Source: Prinia subflava
Taxonomy: Eukaryota; Chordata; Aves; Passeriformes; Cisticolidae
Reading direction: 5' to 3'
Assembly: GCF_021018805.1 (NCBI RefSeq)
Contig: NC_086248.1
Location: forward strand, 96,495,239 to 96,559,238
Length of the DNA stretch: 64,000 nucleotides
The notes beneath the pieces were generated by a model. That model did not search any database. It saw only the letters and a list, made by a program, of their open reading frames with translations, and was not told the origin of the DNA. Positions 40,871 to 53,000 of the stretch are shown here, one piece after another. Positions within the stretch are counted from its first letter, which is position 1. Every line of letters begins with the position of its first letter. The position numbers and the translations under genes are program-made.

Positions 40871-40876
40871 TTTATT
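40871..40876 (-). terminator. CAPN8: Candidate CAPN8 polyadenylation signal
   Basis: An AATAAA hexamer on the minus strand lies 130 bases past the CAPN8 stop codon. Two more lie further on at 40843-40848 and 40819-40824, with the complement of a GT-rich stretch between and beyond them. The first would give a 3' UTR of roughly 150 bases. Which is used cannot be decided from sequence. Confidence 0.5.
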
Positions 40877-41005
40877 GGCTTAAAGTAACTTGCCAGGAAT
40901 AAAAACAAGTTTCTCTTTCTGTTTTTCCCAACAAGGAGATGCCAAACAAGTGGTTTTATGCTCAGAAGAGCCTCAGAGGTCTCTGCTGAATTGACTGACC
41001 GTGGT

Positions 41006-41029
41006 TCAAACCAGTGTGCAGCACAGCCA
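41006..41029 (-). CDS. CAPN8: CAPN8 exon 21, terminal coding part
   Basis: 24 bases encoding WLCCTLV and a TGA stop (41006-41008), preceded by a CTCCCTCAG acceptor. The family ends in WLCCVLV or similar, so this is the true C-terminus. The 3' UTR continues to the left. Confidence 0.92.
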   Translation of the reverse strand, partial: WLCCTLV

Positions 41030-44000
41030 CTGAGGGAGAAACAGAACAAGGAGTCAGTGCAGGAAGGTCTACAGGATGCCACTGGGGCATTCTTCCATGG
41101 CTTTGGGAGAACAAGCTGGGAAAGGCTGGAGTTGCATTTTAATCTTTTATATGTGTAGGATCCATCTGCTCTTGAACTTCAGGGAAATCTACTGCCAGGA
41201 TCAGCCTCAAACACTGCAAGTAGGGTCTCTTCCAAAGGAAGATGAGTTCTACAGGGCAAGCTGGAGAAAGCTTCAACTTTCAGCCTTGAAAAACTCCAGG
41301 GTGGGAGTACACAATGTACAATTTCAGTGAGATTTAACTAACTGTGACTGAAGGTCACAGGGCCTCCCAGCCATCCTCCTCCCCTTGAGCCAGTCTTCAG
41401 CTGAGAGGACTAATTGGATGGACCTCTTGGGGCTCCTTCCAGCTGTTTCCTGAGATATATTTGTATTCTGCAAAGGGAAGGCTCAAGCTGATTGCTTTTA
41501 CCACAGCTTCAACAGGGAAGATTTGCATTAAAAACAATGTGGGAAAAAAACCAACCCTGGCATCTTAAAAGGTTTCTTCTAATTCTGGCAGGTTGATCAG
41601 TACATTCTCTGCCAGAAAAGAAGAGTTCCCTGCTGTGTGTTTTCTAATGAATTGACCACTTCCCTCTAAAAGGAGATAGTGAAATGCACTGTGTAAGCAC
41701 CTTCTCTATCAGCCTTGAGAGTTTTGAAGGTACCTTTACTTTTTTGCTCATATAAGGTAAAAGTTCATTCTATTAATTCAAACAGGCTTTGTGGGCTGAA
41801 GAACATTTTCACATAAACAAACTTGCCCTTTGAATCACTACCATGTTTCTCTTATAATAGTGATTAAATCACTTATAACAGTGATTTTAAATAAGTGTAT
41901 TTTAGTGTGGTCTACTGCTGCAGTTGAATCAGGTGGTATTTCAATCTGACCAGCTTTACCTCAGGCAGAGAGATCTGGATGACTCCATTCTTGTCTTTGT
42001 CGAGGAGATAGAACACTTCTGAAATGTAAGAAGAGTGGGGAAAAAACTGGATATAAACCACAGAGTTTGACATGTAGAGAATCACTGTCTGACAAAATGT
42101 AAAGGTCTGGCTTTCTGCCATGATCTACTGGAAATTTAGACTGGTTCTGTAAGACAATATTACAGCTGTTCTTCTTTCTTCTTACAAATAATTTCTAAGC
42201 TGCTTCATGGGGTGGAATAGATCTGCAGCAGCAAAATGGGAGTTGGCAGCAGGACAACTATAAAATCTGATGTGGTGGTATCTGGCACGATCCAGGGACA
42301 AACCTGTAAATCAGGTCTGAGTGAGAACTGCAAGTGATAAATGGTGCCATTTGTCAGAGCTGCAACAATGTGGGGGCCAGAGCAGTGACCATAAGTTGCT
42401 GATGACTGTAAAGCACAAGAGAATGAATGGTGTGTTATGGAAACATGTCCCTTACTCCCCATGGTCATTCAGACAGAAAGTCTTTTGCTATTTCTCTGCT
42501 GCTTCGTCTGACACAATTTTGCTGGCACCCCGACCTTTCCATGCAATTTGCTACATTCACAGCTAAAAGACAGCAAATAAGGTGTCTTTTAGCTAAGGCA
42601 ACCCCAAAGCTTTCAGGAATTGCCCTTGGGCACTCACTGAACAGGGTCTCCAGACGGATCATGCAGGCCACAAAGCCATCGAAGTCGATGGTCAGCTTGG
42701 TGCTGCAGGCGTAGCGGGCGACGATGCTGTGCTGCACCTCATCGTTGAGCCTGAAACCTGAGGAGAGCATGGAATCACTGACACAGCAGGCTAAGTTCTG
42801 TCTTGGATGTGACTTATCCGTGGACTGCTGCAGCTGCAGGTGGAGGGGCAGGACTGTTCCTCCCAGAAGGTCTGTTGGACTCCCACACCCACCCCTGTAG
42901 GTCCTTTCCAAAGCCCATTGTCCTGGGTGAAGAAAGGCATAGAGTTCTCCCACAGCATTTTGTCAGACTGCATATTTCACATTGTTTCACAGTATAACCA
43001 GTCCTATGTTCCCCAGATAAACCCCTAATTAGTGAGTCTTGGCACTCCAGCTGAATAGCAGTGATTGCAGCAGAGCCAATTGCTCACATAACACATTGGG
43101 CTCTATTCAGGCCCATATTCATGCTATTTCTGTCTCTGGATCATTCACATAAAATCCACTGAGCACAAGACAAATCAAAAAAACAGTGCTCCTCTAGATG
43201 CCCCTGGCAAGCTCTGCTCCAAAAGTGAACACATCAGAGAGGACATCATTGGGGCATGCCTTGATCTCTAGAGGAGAGAAAGGTGGTGGGAGGAAATGAA
43301 GGAAAAGGACAGTTTGGGCACAGCTCTGAAAGAGGACTATTAGATTAGGAAATAATGAGGCCAAAACCAGAGCAAGTAATAATCAGATGGATAAGCAATG
43401 GTCACAGCATGGACAAAAGCACCAGTGGTTCCTAATGCAGAACAGAGGATGGGGTTTGATGTATGAAACAGCAAAAGGATTGCAGCGTGTGACTGTCAGG
43501 AAGGGAGGATGTCACTGGCAATGCTGTGATCTAGGTGACAGGAGAGAAGAAAAGCCAGTAAAACACTCTGCTGTTCTCCCAGTGTTTGGTGATCCAGTGG
43601 GGCCCCAAGCAGCACTCACCTGCCTCTCTGAGGGCATTTCGCATCTCATGGGAGTCGATGGTACCAGAGTAGTCACTGTCCACTTTCCTATAGATTGCCT
43701 GTGCCAAAGGGGAAGGAGAGAATGGGAGAGGGCCCTGGAGCGTGTACCCCTGCAGCAGTGCCGTAGTGCGGGCACGGGAGGCAGGCTGGGCTTGCACAGC
43801 TGGCTCACAGCAGCTGTGAAGATGTGGTAACAGGTCTCACCAGGGGCTACAAGCCACAGTGAACGACTCAGAGGGCTCCTCTAGGCTTTAACCTTGGTCT
43901 GCTAGGCCGCCATGCAGCCCCTGCCTTGCCATCCTTCCTGCTTGTGCGGCTAATCAGTGCCAGGACAATCATTCCTACCTCTGCCACGTTCCCATTGTCA

Positions 44001-47000
44001 CTGCTGTGCCCACTGCTGGCTGGGACTTGTACCACCACGAGCTCCTACTCTTTGAAACATTAATGAGCAAGGGAAACATTTCAAGCAGCTAGTGGCAAGC
44101 CAGGCAGAGTGGGAAACACGTTCCCATGGGCTGGCAGCTTGCCTGCCTTCACATTACATGGTGGCAGACAGGCCAGTGAGGAAAATATCCTATCGTTTGG
44201 CAAACACTGCAACAGACCAAGTCCATCTTGTTTAATATTTCAGACAAGATGACAGATGCCTCTCACTGCCAGCAGGTTTATTACCCAGAATTAGAAGCCA
44301 CCCAGGCCTATAGTTAATACTGGATTTGGGTCTCAGGGCTTGCTTTTCTGACAAGCCTTAGGACAGAGCTGGGTCTTCATGAGCCCAGCATTTCTTCATG
44401 GAACTCCAGGGCAGATGATCTGTGATGAACAACATCAAATATATGGCAGTAGGCTTGTCTGAAAGGGAGGTGGTCACACCAAGAATGTCCAAATCTGACC
44501 TTCCTTAAGACCACTTCATTCTAAGGGAACTTCTTGGGATATTAAGTCCTCTACCAGAAAAACAATTCAGCAGTTCTATAACATTTCAAAAATACAAAGG
44601 CAGGGTTTTTTTGAAGGTCCTAAAAATACATTTCTTGTGTTTGCTTATGCTCAGCCAGCAATGCAACATATTGCAACAGCCGAGATATGTTCATATGAGC
44701 TTTAATAGAGCAGGCAGCAGAGAGAGCTGTCTTTGCCAATAACCAAAGAGAGTTAATCTGTCTTTCCATAAGGTACTGCAAATCATGGAGAATGATGGGG
44801 CCAAGGTGAAAGAGGATTTGCTTGTGCCCTGTTGAGTGAGAGGTGTTTCAGAGCCCTGGAACAAACTCGAGCCCTGAGTTTGGGAAGCCTGAAGGAAGGT
44901 TTCCAATTATCTCTGCCTGTGAGGGTTTAACTCTATCTCAGTTCTGGATCTGTACTTCAACACTGAGAGGGGAGGGAAGGAAATAGAGTCAAAAATGTTG
45001 TTACCAAATACTTTTGAATCTTCATCCAAAGTGTCTTGAATTCTACAAGTCCCAAGGTGCCAGTCCCGTCGGTCTGGGCCATGTTAAGGCATGGTTCAAA
45101 AATCAGGATTCCTTTATCCTTAACCAAACTGGAGAGCAATCAGTTCTGATAAAAACAAATCACCCATCACAGTGTCATCCTAATGCCAGTTTAGTCCTCA
45201 TTTGTAATGCATCTCCATCTCCCACAGACATGCCCACAGCTCCACATTTGCTTGGCTAAAGGCATGCCAAGAATTTCTAGGCTATCTTCACTCTCAAGGA
45301 ATGATATATGTGATTGCTAAATATATAAGCATGATTAAAAGCACTCACATTTTGTACACTTAGCAGTAGATTAGAGTCCTTAGAGGGAAAAGGGCCTGGT
45401 CTTCCAGCAGACAATTGTTAGAAACCAGAGGCAGGAGCTGCAAGTAGAGTCAATAGCAGTCTACGCAAAAATTAGGCAGAAACAGGGATTTGGACACCAT
45501 GACATTGTACTTACTGAGTTACCCCATTAGGCTTGGCAGCCCGTGGAGTGTAGGGCAATGGTATCACTTCTCCTAACAGCCAGTTATCCCCAAGATCCAC
45601 ATGAATCCCTGCTGGCCTCAATATGGCCGTGCCACGACAGCAGCACCAGCGAGATCCTGGCAGCATGGCCCTTCACCCTCCCAGTGCATAGGAGCACTGG
45701 GTAGAGGTGTTGACCTCTCTTTTACCTTTGGCCACACAAACCTGGGCAGAGGTGTTGACCTCTCCTTTTCCCTTGGCTACTCAAACCTCATAAGCTCCCA
45801 AGTGTCCTCCCAGTTAAGCAGAAGGGAGGTAGGCACTGCCTGTACTTGCAGCCTTCCCCCTGGGAACAGCTTCTTGCAGTACTTGCAGTACTTGCAGCTT
45901 TCCCCCAGGAGCTGTGAGCTCGGGGCTCTGTAAGCAGGACCTGACTCAGAGACAGCAGCTGAGGACGTGCTCAGAACCTGCATCCTGCCAAGCATGCTGT
46001 GTGTGCACCTGGAACTGCACAGGTGCAGCCAGGCAGAAAGGCTCTATTTCTACTCCCCGCTATATTTAGGAAAAAGTTTAAGTAATGAGAGATGCGGTGA
46101 GAGAAGCAGCTGATGATTAAATGGTTCAGGTTTCTGCCACCATGAGCTGATAGAGATGCTTGGCTGAATTTTTTGCCCCCAGCCACGTGACTGGACAACT
46201 GAAGTGTAAACTTAGCCCAGCTTGTCAGGAAGTTTTGCAAAAGAGATTCAGGAACTTTAAAGGTGATAAAATTACATTCAAAGGATACATCTAAAAGGCT
46301 GATCATCTCCCTGCAAGTGTTAATGTTGAATCCATCACTTTTCACATCCTTTCCTGTACAAAAAGGAAATATAAAAGTCCAAGTCAGAAATAGTTTAAGA
46401 TGAATAGTTTTCTGCAGACAATGCTGGAGATATCAACCACCTTAAAATCTTGGTAGCAAAGTAAATGCCCTGCCATTTCCTCCACTATATCCTTTCAGTT
46501 GAATAATATGGCTCTTTTTTTTCACAGTGGGAGGGGTGTTATTGGTTTTGGTGGAGATAATCCTCCATCTGTCCACAGAAGTCATGCAGCAGCATAATTA
46601 CACTGCCCATGGTGGTCCTCCCAGAAAAGTACAGGGAATGTTGTGCCTCTGCAGAACATCTGCTGGCAGAGTTTGGAAGGGAAGCAGCAGGCAGTATTTC
46701 CACCCTACCCCATATTTAGAGGTTCAACAAGCCAGGAGAAATTCAGCTGGGACCAGACACAAACTCAGTTTTTCATCACCCCTAGCTGACAGAGCTGGGT
46801 TTTGCTAGCACAGACCCCAGTGTCAGCTCCATCCAATGGGAATACATAATGTCACTTACTCTTTGCCAAAACCCTGTTTAGGATCCTTTGAAGTTCAGTA
46901 GCAGTCACTTCACAGTCCTGGACAGAAAACAAAACATACTGTAGGTGTTAACACAGAAATTATTTGAAACAAGCTCTACTGATTTGTTATCAGACATCCA

Positions 47001-50000
47001 GAGACTATTTTCCTTCCAAATCTAAGGCATGTAAACCCTTCATTTTTTTCTGACCCTTCACATTTACCCTCAGATATCAGAGGGAGAAGATCTCCAGTCA
47101 TATTTGCTAGACATTCAACCAGGAAATAAATGGTTTGTTAGGTGCTACAGTGACATGACCAATTAAATGGCAACTTTTTAAAACGTTTGACTGAATAAAA
47201 AGGTTCAGGAAAACATTTGAGATTTTCAGGGCTTGTGGAAACTACAACCAAGCAATTCTAAAATTCCCTCTCAAAACTCAGAAATGTCTTCCTAAAAAGA
47301 CATTTTCCCTCTCCAGTAGCAGTGGCCACCTGTTCATTAAGAGGAAATCTGACATGACAGCCACAGGCTAACGCAGTGGGGCTTTGTAGATACTGTTTTT
47401 CAAATACATTAGGTAGAGAAAAAGCCCAGCCAACAGTTTTCCAGTTCCTGGGGCTAAACAAAAAGGAAGGAATTGGCCAGCCAAGCAATTGTCAGAATTA
47501 TACGATAACTCCACAGGTAATTTATTTCACCCTGGGATAATATTTTCACAGTCCTCACTCCCATCACCCCTATTTTCAAAGTTATTCCCTGCCTTGCACT
47601 ATCAAGGGGAAAAAAAATCACATTCTGCACCAATAAGAAGAACAATGTAGAAAATCTTCTCTATTGCGAGATAAACTGAACTGAAGCTGTGAGTTAATAA
47701 AAGGGGAGAAATACATGGTTTTTTGAACAGACAGTAAAAGGAATTGGCAAGTCAAATATTTGTATAATCATAACAGAGAGGTCTTGGTCTTTTTTGTTCA
47801 CTTTAATCCACTTACCTCTCCAGAGAGCTTTTGGAAGAGAGTCTTGAACTCATCATCTATATCTTTGTTATCAACATGAGGCTAGAGGAAAGGGATGGCC
47901 AAGAGAGTGGTTAACAAGATGGTTCTAGAAAGTGAGCTGTGGATATTGTAAAGATGCTGGACAGGGGCTTATTTACAGCAAAAGAAAATGAGTATGTACT
48001 CTGCAGTAATGGGAAAACAGAGGCACTATTTAAGTCATGACCAGCCAGAGGCTGCCTTAATTTGAAAGCAAATACCTCCTAAGGCTGATGGGAAAGTTTT
48101 TTTCTGTTACCAAGATAGTTTTAGAAAATAGTGAAAATATTGCTGCACTAGGCCAGAGCAACCCAGCAGCTCCTTGGAAACCTTTTGCAGCTTCTCCCAG
48201 GCTTCAGGAAGACTACTTGTTTCTATGGAAATATGCCCCCTACACCTTCTCCTACCCATGCTGGAGGTAAGGACAATCGAATGTGGTCCAGCTCAGTCTA
48301 CAAGGGTGAAGTGTCTGTGCCACATGGCCCAGCTACATAAAAATGAATGTGAAACTAAGACATGGATATATGTGAAAAATCCCCATGAGCAAAAAATATT
48401 TCTCCTCAGCACAAAAACATTCTGTAATCCCAGCTCAAGCAAGAAATAAAAATCTTGCTCCTGTTTTACTTCCATGTGATGAAGGAAAATTCTGCCCACT
48501 TAGGGCATCTAACCTCATATGGCTTTGCAGACACCTCATCACCCATCATCCTATGGAAAAAAAAGAAGAAAAAATTAAACAACCAGAAATCATGAGTCTA
48601 CTTTAAAGTCTTGCCTTTAAAATAATTAGAAAAATAATTTTTAAAAAGCTGTTTAACCATGAGGTGTTAATAAATGCACAGAACAAGTCCTCAAGTTTCT
48701 TGCTTCCCATGCTCCACATCCCCCCTCTGCCTGCCCCAACGCTTTGAAGATCTTTTCCATGGGAAATGCAGCCTTGCTCTTCTTGTCTTCCATCCAGACC
48801 CCTGGTTTTTCAACCAGTGGATGCTATTGATACAACCCTTTTAAAAACCATCTCATCATCATCATAGTCTCAAATCCTGCACTCTTTCATTGTGGGAACT
48901 TCTCCTTCACAGAGCTGAGGGACCTTGTTCCCAGCCGAGTGCTTAGTGGACACCTCCGAGGGGACATCTGAAGATGGTGATGCTGAAGAACCATCTGCCA
49001 TGGATGGTGCCATAGTTCCATGGTTCTACCACAGTGTGGTCACTGTGGTAGACTGTGGAAAAGACGGGTTGTGGCAATGGGTCTATTTTGCTGTTAAGAC
49101 ACAAGATCAAGCCCAGGGTGTGGGTGCAACACGTGACCTTCTCCTTTGCGTGCCTCCCCAGCAGAAGGGGGCGTTCCAGGAAGGTACTCACTGTGGTTTG
49201 GCCTGTTTCTCAGCAAACACCCTCAGGCAGAACTCCCCGTTCTTGTAGGGCTCAAAGGTGGAGGGCACGATGAGGTACTGTCCCCGGGGCAGCGTCATGC
49301 GGCTGGAGACCTCGCGCAGGTTCACGTAGGGGTCAGTCCGGGCTGCTGGCTGGTGCCTCGCAAAGAAAGCACGGCCCACAGGCACATCTGTGCTGTCTTC
49401 CAGCTGTGGAGAACGCGGTTTTGTCAGGAACCCTTTGGCAGTTCCCTGGTAAGCCAGCCACCCAATTTCAGTTTCAGCGCTTCAAAGCCATCTCAAGCTT
49501 TTCTTTGCATAAAACAAAAAATCCGTGAGGGATGGCACAAAAGAAAACCACCAGGGTTCTGTCATGGCAAACAGGCAGGTGATTAGAAAGGGCGAGAATC
49601 TTCCTCTTTAAAGATTATCTTTTCACATGCCTCTTTACACTTGGTACCATAAAATAAATAAAAGTATCATAATGTGGGGTCATATCTGATCAAATTACCA
49701 CACTGTGAATTTTTCATGCATTGAGCATTTTTTGCTTTCATAAGCAGCTTGTGGACAAATTTAGTTTTCAGAATATTTGTGAGCAATTTATGGTATGGAA
49801 AAAATCTCCTAATTGCATAGGAATTGTAGTCTCTGATTTCTTTAAATAGACGAAAAAGAATAGTAAACAGAACAAAGTAGTAGTCACAAGGGTGAGACTT
49901 TTGGGGCCACATTAGGTGATTTACCCAACTTCTATTAGTAATACTAAGGATATTCATTTGGATTTTGTAGAAAACAGTACTTAAATATTCCTTAATACAA

Positions 50001-53000
50001 ATATACTCTTTAGAAAGTTAAACATTGCACAGTTCATAAAATAAAACACTGACATAAGAAGGAACAGTAGTGTAAGAACCACATCTCTGCTATAAAACTC
50101 CTGTTCATGACTTTTGCTCCACTAAGATGTCTTTCAAAAAGTATGATTCAGTGACACACAAAATGCTGTGTGGCTGATGCAGGATGGGAAGCATAATTTA
50201 GGGATAAAGTTTCTTTCTGTCTAAGACCAGAGCACACAAAAATCTTACCAAACATTTTACAGTCATTCAGGTTTTCTCTTGTGAACTGTAGAAAAATATG
50301 GAGGTTTTCCCTCTTTTGTTTTGAGATAAGATTGAATTTGGTATTTATTCAATAGCCCCATCCTTTCCCCTCACTCGGTATTAAGCTAAGTGGGGCTGCA
50401 AAGGTTAAGAAGATAGATCCATATCTTCTCCAATATATAAAGTTCATTTTCCACTTGCACTTGCAAGGCTGCTAAAAGAACACAGTTAATTGCTACACGG
50501 CCACACATTCATTTACTGAGAGAGTAAAAAGGCTGAAAAGCCAAGGAAAAATTGGCAGTATAGGCTGCTGGACCTCAGTAATGAGTATAGGCTATTCCTA
50601 CTGCCAGACACCCCTGGGGTCTCTTTCTCCAGCAATGAAAAGTCTCTTTGCCTCAGCATTGACATCCGGGGGGATTAGGAAAGGTTGAGCAGGGCTTGTT
50701 CATTACCAGGAGCCCCAGGTCAGCATTGTAAAAGGAACGGATCCGCAGAGCTTAGCATTTCTTCTAAACAATATTAGCTACATTTTCTCAGTTTTTAAGT
50801 GCAGAGATCCTGTTCTGCCTTCACCTGAACTAAACAGACAAATTCTGACCTCGGTTGTACAAACTTCCTGGAAGCCAAATTTCAACAAGTATAAATGAGA
50901 TCAAGACTGGGAGTCAGACATCTGTAATAAATCCATGTGCCCCAGTCCCCTGAAAATGATTATTCAGAACTTGAGATATTGGTCCAGTGATTCAAGGGCA
51001 AAGCTCTCCAGAAGAGAAATCACTAGTAAGGAAGAATCATCGTGGCAGCTAAATTCTCCAGTGCAAGGGGAGGTGCCCATGTGGAGGCTGGAACTCTTCA
51101 GCAGAGACTACATACCTCCTGAGGAATCTGTAAGGAAGGAAAGAGACAATGTTAAAGTGCTGTTATATACCTACACCTGCCAGTAGGGAAAAAACTTCAG
51201 ATAAAGCCTCCTTCAGACACTTTTTGAAAAATAAATTTCATTTACAACCACATATAATAGTATCAGATACATATGAAATTCTGTCTTGTCCTAGAGCTGT
51301 TGCAAAGGAAAATCTGAATCTTCATCCAGAGAAATCTATAGCATATTGAATTGCTTTTCCCCTTGATGTGGTGTTGTGAATAATACTGTCGGTTGGAAAT
51401 ATTCAAGTAAGTCTTTAAATGCTCAGTCAGGAAAGTCAAGAAGTTAGTCCTACTTGCTAACCAAAACCAGAGAGTTTATTACAGCAGACCCTAACTCCAC
51501 TAGTCTACTGCTACTGAATATGATGAAAATAAAAGGCTATCGTTACTAGCAATCAGCCTGGGGAGGATGAGATTGTTGTGAAGCAACTGTAACAAGTAAC
51601 AACTTTCAATATTTGGCCCTTCCTAAATTAACTGAATTGCTATGTTAACTTGTACCTCCGAATACAAGGCAAATTTTCCAAAAGCAATAAGTTGCCTTGA
51701 GAGCATGGGTTCCAGTGAGAGCCAAAGAGAATGTGCTCCCAAGTCCCAAAAGAGCTTTTAAAAATATCACCCATACAACATTTCTGGAGCCTGAGTGGCC
51801 CCTTGAGACCTCAGGTGTTGTTGCCTATAGCCAGCACACTGGAAGGGCAGGAGCTGGAGGGTGATGGACACACAGTTGTTGTCAGCAGGCAGCTACATGG
51901 CTTAAAAAAGCTCTGCAGGGCAGGTAGACAGATTTGAACACATCTTTTCACCTTCTCCTGCAGAGAGATCTGCTTTAGGTCAGCATCTCTGCAGTCCCAG
52001 CTGGAGCTCCCCAGCCACAGCATCAGCTGCCATGAAGTAAATCCACTACGGTGTGTGATCCAAGGAGCTGGGATCATAGCTCAGTGCCTACCTGAGATGA
52101 CTTAGCAGCCAGGGTTTTCCAGAAAATTAACACCTTAAAAGTCACTTCAGTGACTTAAGAGTCACCTAGTCTATGCTACTGTGGGTAAGGCCGCAGAGGA
52201 CACAGATGGGATGGAACAGACGTAAAGCACAAGAAGTTCTCCAGTGTTGTACCCAGTGATGGGAGCAAACAGACATCCACAATGCACAAATTTGGGATGC
52301 TGATAGGTGAGGGTGCCTGGTACCACAGAGAAGGCAGCTCAGAAATGTGCTCAGTGAGAGCCATGTGTGCATGCAGGCACTTGGGCACTAGGGAAAACCT
52401 TTCATCATTTCGAGCCATCCCACATAAGATCCATTAGCAAAAGTCAGCCATTCCCATCTGCTCCACCTGTGCTGCCTAATGACCTTCTTCCAGTGGAGTC
52501 TACACAACATTTAATTGCACTTCTTCGCATATGATATTGGTAATGATGATACTGGTTGGAAATTTTTGCATTTGCTTCTCTCCCCTCACATGATAGAAAT
52601 TAGAGGTTACACTAAAGGGTTTTCCTTACGTTATATTTTTAGCAACACTGGGAAAACCAGGGAAAACAAAGCCCCAAATTTACTGAACCAGAACAGTAGC
52701 AAATGGCAGATGATGGATCAAAAAAGTTTGAAATACAAGGGACAAATAATAACAAAAAAGAAAGTGACTACCAAGGGCTAATAATAGGCTATAATCAGAA
52801 ACACTTATCTGGAATTGCCAGGCACCCCAAGCCTGCCCCCATTCAGGTTTTGTAAAAGAAGATTCTCAATTAGACTGTTACTAAATTACTGGCTCAATAA
52901 TTTACATTGCCATCCAGTTGAAGTGGGGAAAAATCCTGAGCCTCAATTTATCTGAGTCTTCCCATATTATGGGAGTCAGGAAGAAATGAGAGAAGTAATT

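Noticed and set aside
40849..41082. A 77-codon minus-strand ORF overlapping the end of CAPN8
   Set aside because: It is in a different frame from the true terminal exon, which reads WLCCTLV then stop.
41400..41450. TTGGATGGACCTCTTGGGGC... resembling a CR1 3' region
   Set aside because: One short motif without the diagnostic terminus; not enough to call.
45601..45933. A plus-strand ORF with an internal peptide repeat (GRGVDLSF)
   Set aside because: The repeat is a by-product of a 45-base DNA duplication within a CAPN8 intron.
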